A stretch of 64,000 bases of DNA, taken from positions 1 to 64,000 of the forward strand of contig JADJDQ010000004.1 in the NCBI GenBank assembly GCA_016702605.1, in the 5' to 3' direction. The DNA comes from Candidatus Intricatilinea gracilis. Its GTDB lineage: Bacteria; Pseudomonadota; Gammaproteobacteria; Burkholderiales; Burkholderiaceae_C. The notes under the pieces were generated by a model that was not told where the DNA came from, did not search any database, and saw nothing but the letters and a program-made list of their open reading frames with translations. Shown piece by piece: positions 43,446 to 52,871 of the stretch (the stretch's first letter is position 1; each line of letters begins with the position of its first letter). The translations under genes were made by a program, and so were the position numbers.

Positions 43446-45596
43446 ATGAACGCCCAGCCAGATTCCGCTCGTGTGGCGACCACCAGCGACCCGACGGCCA
43501 CCGGTGCCGACGTGCCGCGTCAGGTCCACGCCGCCTGCCCGCACGACTGCCCAGACACCTGCGCCATCCGGGTGACGGTGCTGCACGACCAGGTCGTCGA
43601 ACTGCACGGCCACCCCGACCATCGCCATACCCGCGGCGTGTTGTGCACCAAGGTCTCGCGCTACGCCGAACGCACCGGCCACGCCGAGCGCCTGTTGCAG
43701 CCGATGCGGCGTATCGGCCCCAAGGGCCCGGGCAGCCGGTTCGAATCCATCACCTGGGACGAGGCGCTGGCCACCGTGGCCACACGCCTGGGCGCCGTCG
43801 CGGCGCGCAACCCCGAGGCCATCCTGCCCTACAGCTACGCCGGCACCATGGGGTTGCTGCAGGGTGAATCGATCGCGGCGCGTTTCTTCCACACCCTGGG
43901 TGCGTCGCGGCTGGACCGCACCATCTGCGCCTCGGCCGGCGGTGCTGGATTGCTGGCCACCTACGGCGGCAAGCTGGGCATGTTGGTGCAGCACTTTGCC
44001 GAATCGAAGCTGATCGTCATCTGGGGCAGCAATTCGATCGCGTCGAACCTGCACTTCTGGAGCCTGGCGCAGGCGGCCAAACGCAATGGCGCCCGACTCG
44101 TGTGCATCGACCCGAGGCGCACCGAGACGGCCGACAAATGCCACCAGCACATCGCCCTGCGCCCCGGCACCGACGGCGCGCTGGCGCTGGGTCTGATGCA
44201 CGAGTTGATCCAGAACGACTGGCTCGACCATGACTACCTCGACCGCCATGTCGAACAAGGCGAGCAGGGCTGGCCGGCCCTGCGTGAGCAGGCGCTGCAG
44301 TGGCCGCCCGAGCGGGTGGCCGAGGTTTGCGGCATCAGCGCCGACGAGGTGCGTGGCCTGGCGCGCGACTATGCGACCACCAAGCCGGCGGCCATCCGTC
44401 TCAACTACGGCATGCAGCGTGTGCGCGGCGGCGGCAACGCGGTTCGGCTGATCGCCCTGCTGCCTTGCCTGACGGGTGCCTGGCGCGACAAGTCGGGCGG
44501 CCTGCTGCTGTCGGCCTCGGGCTGGTTTCCGTCGGTGATCGACAGTGCTGCGCTGCAGCGCCTCGACCTGCTGGCCGGGCGCACGCCGCGCCTCATCAAC
44601 ATGAGCACCATCGGCGACGACCTGCTGCGCCCGGCCAGTGCCGACTTCGGCCCGCGCATCGAGGCGCTGGTGGTCTACAACAGCAACCCGGTGGCGGTGG
44701 CGCCCGAGTCACCCAAGGTGGCAGCGGGTTTCGCGCGCGACGACCTCTTCACCGTGGTGCTCGAACATTTCCGCACCGACACGGCCGACTACGCCGACAT
44801 CCTGCTGCCCGCCACCACCCAGCTCGAACACCTGGACATACACACCAGCTACGGCCACACCGACGTGTTGATCAACGAGCCGGCGCTCACGCCGCGTGGC
44901 CAGGCCAAACCCAACACGCAGATCTTTCGCGAACTGGCCGCAGCGATGGGCCTCGCCGAACCCTGCCTGCAAGACAGCGACGAGGTTTTGGCCGCGCAGG
45001 TCTTCAAACCCGGCTCGGGCCTGACGCTGGCTGCGTTGCGCGAGCAGGGCTGGCTCAGCCTGCCGGTGCCCGACGCGCCGTTTGCCGAGGGTGGTTTTGC
45101 CACACCGAGCGGTCGCGCCCGGGTGGGGGTGCCGGGCCTCGGGCTGCCGGACTTTGTGCCGCCGTACGAAAGTGCGCAGTCGGCGCCCGACCTGGCGGCG
45201 CGTTATCCGCTGGCGATGATCTCGCCGCCGGCGCGCAATTTTCTCAACTCCAGCTTCGTCAACGTGCAGAGCCTGCGCGACATCGAAGGTGAACCCCTGC
45301 TCGAGATGCATCCCGACGACGCCGCCGCCCGCGGCATCACCGACGGCGCCATCGTGCGCACTTTCAACGACCGCGGCAGCTACCGCTGCAGGGTGAGTGT
45401 GGGCAAACGCGCCCGGCCTGGCGTGGTCAACGGCCTGGGGGTCTGGTGGCGCAAGTTCGGGCTGGACGGGCGCAACGTCAACGAGCTGACGCACCAGCGC
45501 CTCACCGACCTGGGCGCCGCGCCGGCGTTCTACGATGTGCTGGTGCAGGTGGCGCTCGACGCCACCGCCGGCGCGGCTGGCGGCCCGGCAACGTGA
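43446..45596 (+). CDS. molybdopterin-dependent oxidoreductase (DMSO reductase family) with 4Fe-4S cluster
   Basis: A 716-residue catalytic subunit. The N-terminal cluster cysteines are C31, C35, C39 and C67 (CPHDCPDTC and GVLC). The cofactor-binding domains follow: ICASAGGAGLLATYGG, WGSNSIASNLHFW and CIDPRRTETADKCHQHIALRPGTD. The C-terminal Molydop_binding domain begins near MISPPARNFLNSSF. No Tat or Sec signal is visible, so it should act in the cytoplasm. Residue C/S in ICASAGG could ligate Mo. No partner electron-transfer subunit lies nearby. Substrate unknown: formate, N- or S-oxides are all possible. Confidence 0.88.
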   Translation: MNAQPDSARVATTSDPTATGADVPRQVHAACPHDCPDTCAIRVTVLHDQVVELHGHPDHRHTRGVLCTKVSRYAERTGHAERLLQPMRRIGPKGPGSRFESITWDEALATVATRLGAVAARNPEAILPYSYAGTMGLLQGESIAARFFHTLGASRLDRTICASAGGAGLLATYGGKLGMLVQHFAESKLIVIWGSNSIASNLHFWSLAQAAKRNGARLVCIDPRRTETADKCHQHIALRPGTDGALALGLMHELIQNDWLDHDYLDRHVEQGEQGWPALREQALQWPPERVAEVCGISADEVRGLARDYATTKPAAIRLNYGMQRVRGGGNAVRLIALLPCLTGAWRDKSGGLLLSASGWFPSVIDSAALQRLDLLAGRTPRLINMSTIGDDLLRPASADFGPRIEALVVYNSNPVAVAPESPKVAAGFARDDLFTVVLEHFRTDTADYADILLPATTQLEHLDIHTSYGHTDVLINEPALTPRGQAKPNTQIFRELAAAMGLAEPCLQDSDEVLAAQVFKPGSGLTLAALREQGWLSLPVPDAPFAEGGFATPSGRARVGVPGLGLPDFVPPYESAQSAPDLAARYPLAMISPPARNFLNSSFVNVQSLRDIEGEPLLEMHPDDAAARGITDGAIVRTFNDRGSYRCRVSVGKRARPGVVNGLGVWWRKFGLDGRNVNELTHQRLTDLGAAPAFYDVLVQVALDATAGAAGGPAT

Positions 45597-46747
45597 AGGC
45601 GCTGCTGCGACCCTGGCGTGCCTGGTTGCTGGCCGGCCTCACCGGACTGCTGGCCGGGCTGACTGGCGGCTGCGCCTCGGCCCCGGCCGACAACCGGGCG
45701 CCACCCGACGACGAAAGTGTCGTCGGTTACTACTGGCAGTCGATCAGCGGCCATCTGGCCATGCTCAACGCGTCGCGGCCGGTGGCCGAATGGCTGGCCG
45801 ACGCCCGCACGCCCGATGAACTGCGCAGCCGGCTCGAGCTGAGCCAGCGCCTGCGCGACTTCGGCGTGGCCGAACTGGGTCTGCCGGACAACGACAGTTA
45901 CCGGCGCTACGCCGACATCCACCGCAGCGCCGTGGTGTGGAACGTGGTGGCCGCACCCGAGTTGTCACTCACGCTGCAGACCTGGTGTTTCCCGGTGCTG
46001 GGTTGTGTGGGTTACCGCGGCTACTTTGCCCAGGCCGGCGCCGATGCACTCGGCGCTCGCCTGAAGGCGCAGGGGCTGGAAGTAAGCGTCTACGGCGTGC
46101 CGGCCTATTCGACGCTGGGCAAGCTGCCGGGCAGCTGGTTTGCGGATCCGCTGCTGTCTACCTTCATCAACTATTCGGACGCGGAACTGGCGCGGCTGGT
46201 GTTCCACGAACTGGCGCACCAGGTCGTCTACGCCGAAGGCGACACCATGTTCAACGAGAGTTTCGCCACCGCTGTGGAACGCATCGGTGCCGAGCGGTGG
46301 CTGGCGCGCCACGGCAGTGCTGCCGATCGCGCCGCGTATGAGGCGGTGCAGCGCCGCCGTGCCGACTTCCAGGCCCTGACGCAAGACTACCGCCGGCGCC
46401 TGGAAGCGCTTTACGCCAGCACGCTCGACGCGCCAGCCAAACGCCAGCGCAAGGCCGAACTGATGGCTGCGCTGCGCGCCGATCACCACCGCCTCAAGAG
46501 TGAACGCTGGGGTGGTTTCGCGGGTTACGACCACTGGTTCGCGCGGGCCAACAATGCCGCGCTGGGTGTGCTGGCCGCCTACAACGCCAGGGTGGCGGCG
46601 TTCGAAGCGCTGTACGTTCGTGAGGGCAGCGACTTCAAGCGTTTCTATGCCGAGGTGGCGCGGCTAGCAAAGCTGCCGGCCGCCGAACGCACTGCCGCAC
46701 TCGACGCGATCGAACCGCCCAAGAACAGAACGGCTACACCAGGCTGA
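45593..46747 (+). CDS. lipoprotein zinc aminopeptidase of the DUF2265/Aminopep family
   Basis: A 384-residue protein with a GTG start overlapping the oxidoreductase stop (GTGA). The lipobox LTGGC puts the lipidated cysteine at C27. The metalloprotease motif HELAHQVVYAEGDTMFNESFATAVE is the extended HExxH-type signature of the putative aminopeptidase family. TWCFPVLGCVGYRGYF is also diagnostic. It is most likely anchored in the periplasm. The tight coupling to a cytoplasmic molybdoenzyme has no obvious functional reason. Confidence 0.85.
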   Translation: MKALLRPWRAWLLAGLTGLLAGLTGGCASAPADNRAPPDDESVVGYYWQSISGHLAMLNASRPVAEWLADARTPDELRSRLELSQRLRDFGVAELGLPDNDSYRRYADIHRSAVVWNVVAAPELSLTLQTWCFPVLGCVGYRGYFAQAGADALGARLKAQGLEVSVYGVPAYSTLGKLPGSWFADPLLSTFINYSDAELARLVFHELAHQVVYAEGDTMFNESFATAVERIGAERWLARHGSAADRAAYEAVQRRRADFQALTQDYRRRLEALYASTLDAPAKRQRKAELMAALRADHHRLKSERWGGFAGYDHWFARANNAALGVLAAYNARVAAFEALYVREGSDFKRFYAEVARLAKLPAAERTAALDAIEPPKNRTATPG

Positions 46748-46753
46748 GCTGAT

Positions 46754-47029
46754 TCATCCGAGCGAGTCGATCAGCTCGATGTAACTTTCGGCGGCTTCGC
46801 CGGGTGGCGTGCCGGCCAGGGACTGCCAGGCGTCGAACTTGGCGCGGTCGACGAAACCCGAGGGCCGGTCGCCACTGGCGTCGCCTTGGGTGGCCTGTTT
46901 GTACAGCGCGTAGATGCGCAGCAGGGTCAGGTTGGCGGGGCGCTCGGCGAGTTGGCGCGAGGCGGCCGCAGCGGCGTCCAGACGGGTCTGGAGTTCGGGC
47001 GGCAGTGGGGTGGTGGGGGCAGTGCTCAT
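46754..47029 (-). CDS. acyl-CoA-binding protein (ACBP) family
   Basis: A 91-residue protein with the ACBP core: LTLLRIYALYKQATQGD, then SGFVDRAKFDAWQSLAG, matching the YALYKQAT and KWDAW signatures. It binds long-chain acyl-CoA in the cytoplasm. It lies nine bases downstream of the cheZ stop on the same strand, with GC-rich sequence between, and may be read with the motility genes. Its function is probably unrelated to motility. Confidence 0.85.
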   Translation of the reverse strand: MSTAPTTPLPPELQTRLDAAAAASRQLAERPANLTLLRIYALYKQATQGDASGDRPSGFVDRAKFDAWQSLAGTPPGEAAESYIELIDSLG

Positions 47030-47038
47030 GCCCCCATC

Positions 47039-47671
47039 TTAGAAGCCCAGGCTGGCCAGCAGGTCGTCGACTTCGGTCTGGTTGGCGACCACGTCGGTGC
47101 GGCCGGTCGGGTCGACCACCGGGCCGTGCAGCACGCTGGAGTCGACCTTCTCGCGCTGGTCCGGCGGCACCACTTGCACCAGCAGCTTGACCAGGCTGTC
47201 TTCGAGGTCGATGGCCAGGGCCACCACCTTGGCCACCACCTGGCCGGTGAGGTCGTGAAAGTCCTGCGCCAGCATGATGTCGGTGAGGTGCTGGTCGATG
47301 CGTGCGGTGGCGCCGTCCACATCCTCGACGAAGTTCATCAGCGCGCCCGAGGCCACGGCACGCACCGGGTCGGCCACCACCGACTTGGCCAGGCGGCGTG
47401 TCTCGGCGGCGATGTGCTGGTGTTCGGCCTTGGCCTGGTCGACCGAGTTGAGCACCTTGTTGGCGGCATCCGCCGTCTTGTCGGCGATGTAGTTCAAGCG
47501 GCTGCGCGCGTCGGGCAGGCCTTCGCTGGCCTGCTGCAGCTTGGGCATCACACCGAGTTGCTGCATGGTGTCGTGCAGCAGGCGCGTGAGTGAGCCGATC
47601 TGCTGGAACACCTCGGGCGAAGCCATGATGGGTTCGGTCGGTGTCAGCGCTGTGAGGTCTTCGATTCTCAT
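47039..47671 (-). CDS. cheZ: chemotaxis phosphatase CheZ
   Basis: A 210-residue CheY-P phosphatase: long helices, the catalytic glutamine in MLAQDFHDLTGQVV and the CheY-binding tail NQTEVDDLLASLGF. It follows cheY by 18 bases on the minus strand. This gene order, motA-motB-cheY-cheZ, is common in Burkholderiales. Confidence 0.92.
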   Translation of the reverse strand: MRIEDLTALTPTEPIMASPEVFQQIGSLTRLLHDTMQQLGVMPKLQQASEGLPDARSRLNYIADKTADAANKVLNSVDQAKAEHQHIAAETRRLAKSVVADPVRAVASGALMNFVEDVDGATARIDQHLTDIMLAQDFHDLTGQVVAKVVALAIDLEDSLVKLLVQVVPPDQREKVDSSVLHGPVVDPTGRTDVVANQTEVDDLLASLGF

Positions 47672-47689
47672 GATGCTCTCCCTGGTGAA

Positions 47690-48087
47690 TCAGGCTGGCG
47701 CGGAGATCTTCAGCAGGATCTTCTGCACCTTCTCTTCGAGCGTGGCCTTGGTGAAGGGCTGACGATGTAGCCGGCCGCGCCGCTCTGCGCTGCCAGCACG
47801 ATGTCTTCCTTGCGCGCTTCGGCCGTCACCATCAGCACGGGAATGTGCTTGAGGGTCTCGTCGGCCTTCATGGCCTTGAGCAGCTCGAAGCCGTTCATCA
47901 CCGGCATGTTGATGTCGCTGACGACGAACTCGATGCGCCCGCTGCGCAGGATGTTGAGCGCCACCTGGCCGTCTTCGGCCTCGTCCACGTTGTTGCAGCC
48001 CATCTCCTTGAGCAGGCCGCGCACGATACGCCGCATGGTCGAGAAGTCGTCGACGACGAGGAACTTGATGTCGGTGGGGGTGCTCAT
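47690..48087 (-). CDS. cheY: chemotaxis response regulator CheY, broken by one missing base
   Basis: CheY carries the chemotaxis signal to the flagellar switch. From the ATG at 48087 (MSTPTDIKFLVVDDFST) it shows phospho-acceptor D58 in VVSDINMPVMNG and T88 in LMVTAE. At 47760 the codon for the invariant K110 (expected YIVKPF) lacks one A, and the reading frame shifts to YIVSPSPRPR. Downstream, in the next frame, the correct C-terminus (FTKATLEEKVQKILLKISAPA) continues to a stop at 47690. With the base restored the protein has 132 residues. Since motA, motB and cheZ are intact, a sequence error is likely. Confidence 0.9.
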
Positions 48088-48154
48088 GATGGGGTCCTGT
48101 AAGTCAGTGGGTGAGGCCGGTGGCGTGGCGCTAAGGCTCGCCCTCCTGCACCAT

Positions 48155-49153
48155 TTATCGGTGGGCGGGTGGGTGACTTGAATCACCCGCCTGTGCATCC
48201 TTGCGCGTTTCGGCAAGTGGCTCGATCGCCGGCGCGATGGGTGCAATCGGCGCCACCGGGGCAGAGGCAGCCTCGGCCGCATCACCTGCCCTGAAGAAGC
48301 GATCCTCGGCGTCGCGTGTCATCACGATGATGCTGATGCGTCGGTTGATCGGGTGCAGCGGGTCCTCGCGGTCGAACGGCACACTGGCCGCCAGGCCCTG
48401 CACACGCAGGATGCGGTCGTCGGTGAGTCCGCCCGTCAGCAACTCGCGGCGCGAGGCATTTGCGCGGTCACTCGACAGCTCCCAGTTGCTGTAGCCGGCA
48501 CCGCTGCCCATGGGTTTGGCGTCGGTATGGCCCTCAAGAGTGAGCTTGTTGGGCACCTCGGTCAGCACGCTGCCGATGGCGCGCAGCAGTTCGCGCATGT
48601 AGGGCTGCACCTCGGCGGCACCGCTGTCGAACATGGCGCGTTTCTGGTCGTCGACGATCTGGATACGCAGGCCCTCGCGCGTCATGTCCAGGCGGATCTG
48701 GTTCTTGAACTCGGCCAGCTTGCTCGAACTGGCCAGCACCTCTTCGACCCGGCCCTTGAGGGCTTCGAGCCGGGCGCGTTCAGCGGCCGCCTGCTGTGCC
48801 TTGAGTGCTTGCAGGTTGAGTGTCTTGCGTTCGGCCTCGATGTCGCCGTTCTTCACCTGGCCGGTACTGCGTGTCAGGTCCTTGCCGCCACCCTTGACGA
48901 CGGATGACGAGTCACCCGAGCCCGAACCACCGCCCATCAGCGACACCTTGAGCGGCGAGTTGAAGTAGTCGGCGATGCCCTTCTTGTCGCCCTCGGCGGT
49001 CGAGCCGAGCAGCCACATCAGCAGGAAGAAAGCCATCATGGCCGTCACGAAGTCGGCGTAGGCGATCTTCCAGGCGCCGCCGTGTACCGCGTGGCCGCCC
49101 TTCTTGACGCGCTTGATGATGATGGGCTGCAGTTTCTTGGCGTCACCGGCCAT
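48155..49153 (-). CDS. motB: flagellar motor stator protein MotB
   Basis: A 332-residue stator subunit starting at 49153 (MAGDAKKLQP). One transmembrane segment follows IAYADFVTAMMAFFLLMWL with the proton-binding aspartate D34. A plug/linker comes next, then the OmpA-like peptidoglycan-binding domain (LTLEGHTDAKPMG and SSDRANASRRELLTGG). The tail is Ala/Pro rich. motA precedes it. Confidence 0.94.
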   Translation of the reverse strand: MAGDAKKLQPIIIKRVKKGGHAVHGGAWKIAYADFVTAMMAFFLLMWLLGSTAEGDKKGIADYFNSPLKVSLMGGGSGSGDSSSVVKGGGKDLTRSTGQVKNGDIEAERKTLNLQALKAQQAAAERARLEALKGRVEEVLASSSKLAEFKNQIRLDMTREGLRIQIVDDQKRAMFDSGAAEVQPYMRELLRAIGSVLTEVPNKLTLEGHTDAKPMGSGAGYSNWELSSDRANASRRELLTGGLTDDRILRVQGLAASVPFDREDPLHPINRRISIIVMTRDAEDRFFRAGDAAEAASAPVAPIAPIAPAIEPLAETRKDAQAGDSSHPPAHR

Positions 49154-49249
49154 GATGGGCTTTCGAGGTCGTCGCGTTTGGTGCGTCGTCAAGCGGCGGG
49201 CCTGAGCCCTCTATGGGGCCGGCGCGCCGCGTCATGTCTGGGTGCGTGG

Positions 49250-50107
49250 TCACTTCTTCTTCACGTGGCCTTCGAGCTCGACAAAGCTCGGGCGGTCGGT
49301 CGAGAACAGCACCTTGCGGCCGAACTCGATGGCGATCTGCGGCGCGTAACCCTGCATGCTGGCCAGCAGCGTGGTCTTGATGCATTGCAGCTCCTTGGAG
49401 CCGTCGTCCACCTTCTGTTCGAGCAGGCCGCCCAGCGGTTCGACGAAACCGTAGGCCAGCAAGATGCCCAGGAAGGTGCCCACCAGGGCCGAGCCGATCA
49501 TGCCGCCCAGCACTGCCGGGGGCTGGCCGACCGACCCCATGGTGTTGACCACACCGAGCACTGCGGCCACGATGCCGAAGGCCGGCAGGCCACCGGCCAG
49601 CCGGGCGATGGCTGACACGGCGGCGTGTTCCTCGTTGTGGTGGGTCTCGATCTCGCTGTCCATGAGGCTTTCGATCTCATGCGCGTTGAGGTTGCCCGAC
49701 ACCATCATGCGCAGGTAGTCGGTGATGAACTCGGTGACGTGGTGGTCGGTGCCGACGATCGGGTACTTCTTGAACAGCGGCGAGTTGTGCGGGTCTTCCA
49801 CGTCCTTCTCGATCGCCATCAGCCCTTCCTTGCGGGTCTTTTGCAGGATGTCGTAGAGCAGCGCCAGCAGGTCCATGTAGCGCGCCTTGCTGTATTTGCT
49901 GCCCTTGAAACACTTGCCCAGGCCGGCCATCGAGGACTTGATGACCTTCATCTGGTTGTTGGCCAGGAAGGCACCGCCGGCCGCACCGAAGATGGTGATG
50001 AACTCGAAGGGCAGCGCCTTCAGGATCACACCGATGTTGCCGCCGTGAACGATGTAGACGCCGAAGATGCACACCAGCGCGATGGCCCAACCGATGATCA
50101 CGAACAT
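49250..50107 (-). CDS. motA: flagellar motor stator protein MotA
   Basis: A 285-residue stator with four membrane helices: GWAIALVCIFGVYIVHGGN, FEFITIFGAAGGAFL, and the later pair ARLAGGLPAFGIVAAVLGVVNTMG and MIGSALVGTFLGILLAYGFVEP. The charged cytoplasmic loop (LQKTRKEGLMAIEKDVEDP) interacts with FliG. It is proton-driven type by resemblance. motB starts 96 bases further on. Confidence 0.95.
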   Translation of the reverse strand: MFVIIGWAIALVCIFGVYIVHGGNIGVILKALPFEFITIFGAAGGAFLANNQMKVIKSSMAGLGKCFKGSKYSKARYMDLLALLYDILQKTRKEGLMAIEKDVEDPHNSPLFKKYPIVGTDHHVTEFITDYLRMMVSGNLNAHEIESLMDSEIETHHNEEHAAVSAIARLAGGLPAFGIVAAVLGVVNTMGSVGQPPAVLGGMIGSALVGTFLGILLAYGFVEPLGGLLEQKVDDGSKELQCIKTTLLASMQGYAPQIAIEFGRKVLFSTDRPSFVELEGHVKKK

Positions 50108-50219
50108 GAAGCTCTCACTTGTCGAGGTTGTCCGGCCAAGACACCTGGTGTTGCCGCTCGGCAGCCGGTGCGCAAGATGCAGCGGGCCTGGTGGAGCCGG
50201 GTGATGGCCTGTATGCCTG

Positions 50220-51227
50220 TCATATCGGCTTGTTCAGTTCCGGGCTTGACTCACCTGCCGGCGCGATGTGTGACTTCGGCGCTGTCTCGAGCGAGGTGTC
50301 ACGTCCGGCTGCACCCTGGGTCGTGCCGCGCTCCTGGCGGGGCACGAGCACCGGCCGGGCGGCCAGTGCGGGCAGGCGATAGATCCACACCGGTTTGCCG
50401 GCCGGTGTACACAGGCGGGCGTAGGGGCGGGCGTCGTGGGCCTCGAACTCGAGGCTGACCAGCCAGCTGCCGGGTGACATCTCGGCGCGAGCCTTGGCCA
50501 CGGCTCGGGCCATGGTCTCGGGCCGCTGGAACAGATAGACCAGGTCGTAGCCTGCCCACGACTGGGCCCACATGTCGCCGCGCCGCACACACGCCGGTCG
50601 CAGGCGCCAGGCTGCCAGCCAGGCCACCGGCGCACTCCATTCGATGCCGTGCAGCTGTGCCGTGGGCCAGGCGCGGCGCAGCGCGCGCAGCCCATGGCCC
50701 AGGCCGCAGCCGGCGTCGAGCACACGGGCTCGCACCGGCAGGTGGATCACCTGGGCCAACTGGTCGAGTGCACCAGCTTCGGTGGGAAACAGCGGCGCGT
50801 CACGCCAGGCGCGCAGCGGGTACAGCGCCAGCAGCACCAGCAGCGGTGCCAGCCAGAGCCAGGCCGGCAGCTGAACGGCGTCGACCAGTCGCTGGTGAGC
50901 CAGCGCCTGCAGCACCGTGGCGGCTGGAAACCCGCCCGCCATCAGCGCCACCCTGGTGGTGCTGGCGCCGCGGCTGGCCCCGGCCAAAGCCAAGCCGCCA
51001 CCCAGGGTGACCGCGGCGGCCCAGGCAGGCAGCGTCGACCAGCCGAGCCGCTCGAGCAGCATCCAGAACCCGGCACAGGCCAGCCAGCCGGCCAGCGCCG
51101 GGGTCGGCCAGCGCAGCCACAAGGGTGCACCCGGGCCGGTGGTGACTCGGCGTGTGGTCTGTCCGCCGGACAGCGGCTGGGGTCGCATCGTGGGCAAGGC
51201 GCCGGTGGATCGGTGCAGGGGTTTCAT
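50220..51227 (-). CDS. membrane-anchored SAM-dependent methyltransferase
   Basis: A 335-residue protein. The N-terminal half carries four hydrophobic segments (PALAGWLACAGFWMLLERLGW, AAVTLGGGLALAGAS, and PAWLWLAPLLVLLALYPL). The second half has a Rossmann methyltransferase fold with motif I VLDAGCGLGHGLRALRRAW and acidic end LHGIEWSAP. The start at 51227 is uncertain; the open frame reaches 51299. Substrate unknown. It ends 112 bases before motA on the same strand. Confidence 0.7.
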   Translation of the reverse strand: MKPLHRSTGALPTMRPQPLSGGQTTRRVTTGPGAPLWLRWPTPALAGWLACAGFWMLLERLGWSTLPAWAAAVTLGGGLALAGASRGASTTRVALMAGGFPAATVLQALAHQRLVDAVQLPAWLWLAPLLVLLALYPLRAWRDAPLFPTEAGALDQLAQVIHLPVRARVLDAGCGLGHGLRALRRAWPTAQLHGIEWSAPVAWLAAWRLRPACVRRGDMWAQSWAGYDLVYLFQRPETMARAVAKARAEMSPGSWLVSLEFEAHDARPYARLCTPAGKPVWIYRLPALAARPVLVPRQERGTTQGAAGRDTSLETAPKSHIAPAGESSPELNKPI

Positions 51228-51396
51228 GAAGTGTCGACAGGAGAAGGCAAGGGGGTCGACCCGCTGCGGGCGTGTTGAACACGCGGGCGGCACGGTCATG
51301 TAGACATCACTTCGATGCTGCGCCCGGCTGGCCTCGGGCCAAGGGCGGATCAGGCGGGCTGGCGCTGGGCAATTCGCCGGTCAGCCGGCGCTGGTG

Positions 51397-52671
51397 TTAC
51401 ACCAGGGCCAGCAGGCGCTCGGGCGGCATGCGCACCTGCACCTCAGCGGCACTCAGTGCGGCGACGACTTCACGCCCCGCCTGGGTCGTGTCGCGCAATA
51501 CCGGGTCGCCGAGCGGCAGGCCGCTGTTGCCCATCATCACGGCCACACGTGGGCGGTCGGCGCGTGCGCCGCAAGCGACCACCACGCCGATCTCGCCGCT
51601 GGCCAGGCGTACATAACTGCCGGGCGGATACAGCCCCAGGCTCTTGAGCAGGGCCGACGCCAGTGCATCCGGCTGACCCTGGCGCGGCACACAGGTGTCG
51701 CGCGCGGCAGCCAGCGACGACATCGGCACACGGCCCTTGCGTCGGCTCATCTTGGCGGTGTAACGGTCGACCAGTTGCAGCAGGCGCGCCAGGCGGGCGG
51801 CCGGTTCCGTGTCCTGGCGTTCGATCAGATCGTGGCGATGGTGCAGGCGCACGATCTCCAGCCAGAGCGGGTCGGTCACGCCGGCCTGTTCGAGCAGGCG
51901 GGCGCCGGCTTCGGGGTGTTCGTCCACGATACGGCGCTGGTCTGGCCGCAGTGCGTCACTTTGCTGGGCAAGCTGGTCCTGCAGCTGGCTCATGCCGACG
52001 TTCATGGTCACGGCGGCGCAGGTCAGGGCATCGATCTCGGGCTCGGGCCAACCCAGCAGATGGGCCACACGTTCGGCCAGCACGGCACACAGCAGGCCAT
52101 GGTTGGCGCTGTAGGCGGTGTAGGAGTGGGCGCAATGCTGCATCGGCAGGAACAACGCCACCTCGGGTGCACGAAACGCCAGCTCACGTGCGTACGCCAG
52201 TGCCACCACACACCCGGTGAGCCAGTCGACGTCCAGCCGCGAGCTGTCGCGCAGCGACGCAACCAGCGTGTTGGCAATGGAGCGACCTTCGTCGACCAAC
52301 GTGCCGGCGTTCTGCTTGTTCGACGGCCGGTCGAGTACCGCACGGGCATTGACCACAGGGTCACCCTGGCTTGTGTCGACCAGCGAGGCGGCACTTTTCA
52401 GGTTCACACCCACCACACGCACCTGGCCGGGCATACCGGTTGGCGTCGGCCGGCGCGACAGCTGCCGCAAGGTGTTGGTGATGACCTCGCGCCAGGGCCC
52501 CACCTCGTCGGCGTCGGCATACATCGCCTGGCCGTCGCCGATACGTTGGGCCACCCCGTCGGTCAGGGGCCGGCCTGCGCCCAGCAACAGGTTGCCCTTG
52601 GCGTCGAAGACGGAGAACGGCAGGCGCTGCTGGCTGCTCACGTACGCAGAGGGTAGGGCGATGAGTGGCAT
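51397..52671 (-). CDS. degenerate HD-GYP-type protein
   Basis: A 424-residue protein. The central part (about 180-320) looks like an HD-GYP domain: AHSYTAYSANHGLLCAVLAERVAHLLGWPEPEID followed by DEHPEAGARLLEQAG and LEIVRLHHRHDLIERQ. The key HD pair is replaced by MN (VTMNVGMSQL), and no GYP is present, so cyclic di-GMP hydrolysis is unlikely. Such proteins can act as binding or scaffold proteins. The N-terminus contains a small beta-rich region similar to domains often preceding HD-GYP. It lies between motility genes and flhC. Confidence 0.65.
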   Translation of the reverse strand: MPLIALPSAYVSSQQRLPFSVFDAKGNLLLGAGRPLTDGVAQRIGDGQAMYADADEVGPWREVITNTLRQLSRRPTPTGMPGQVRVVGVNLKSAASLVDTSQGDPVVNARAVLDRPSNKQNAGTLVDEGRSIANTLVASLRDSSRLDVDWLTGCVVALAYARELAFRAPEVALFLPMQHCAHSYTAYSANHGLLCAVLAERVAHLLGWPEPEIDALTCAAVTMNVGMSQLQDQLAQQSDALRPDQRRIVDEHPEAGARLLEQAGVTDPLWLEIVRLHHRHDLIERQDTEPAARLARLLQLVDRYTAKMSRRKGRVPMSSLAAARDTCVPRQGQPDALASALLKSLGLYPPGSYVRLASGEIGVVVACGARADRPRVAVMMGNSGLPLGDPVLRDTTQAGREVVAALSAAEVQVRMPPERLLALV

Positions 52672-52791
52672 GGCGTGAGGCGGTGTGACGGGATCTGTGG
52701 TGATGGTGTTCTGGTTGTTCTTATCGGCGCCCGAAGGCGAAAAATGAGTGCGTGTGGCTCGAAGCTGATGTAACCGTCAGGCCGTCACATG

Positions 52792-52818
52792 AAAAAAAGG
52801 GCCTGTTTTCACAGGCCC
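52792..52818 (-). terminator. intrinsic terminator after flhC (second operon copy)
   Basis: Read on the minus strand, stem GGGCCTGT/ACAGGCCC with a four-base GAAA loop is followed by seven T. It follows the flhC stop at 52872. A weaker AGCACC/GGTGCT hairpin lies just before it. Confidence 0.9.
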
Positions 52819-52871
52819 CTTGAAAGCACCAGGAGGGTGCTAGGAGGAGACAAACATGACACGCAGGAAAC

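Noticed and set aside
50108..50219. sigma28-type promoter before motA
   Set aside because: GCCGA-like text occurs near 50160 on the minus strand, but no TAAA box at the right distance is present.
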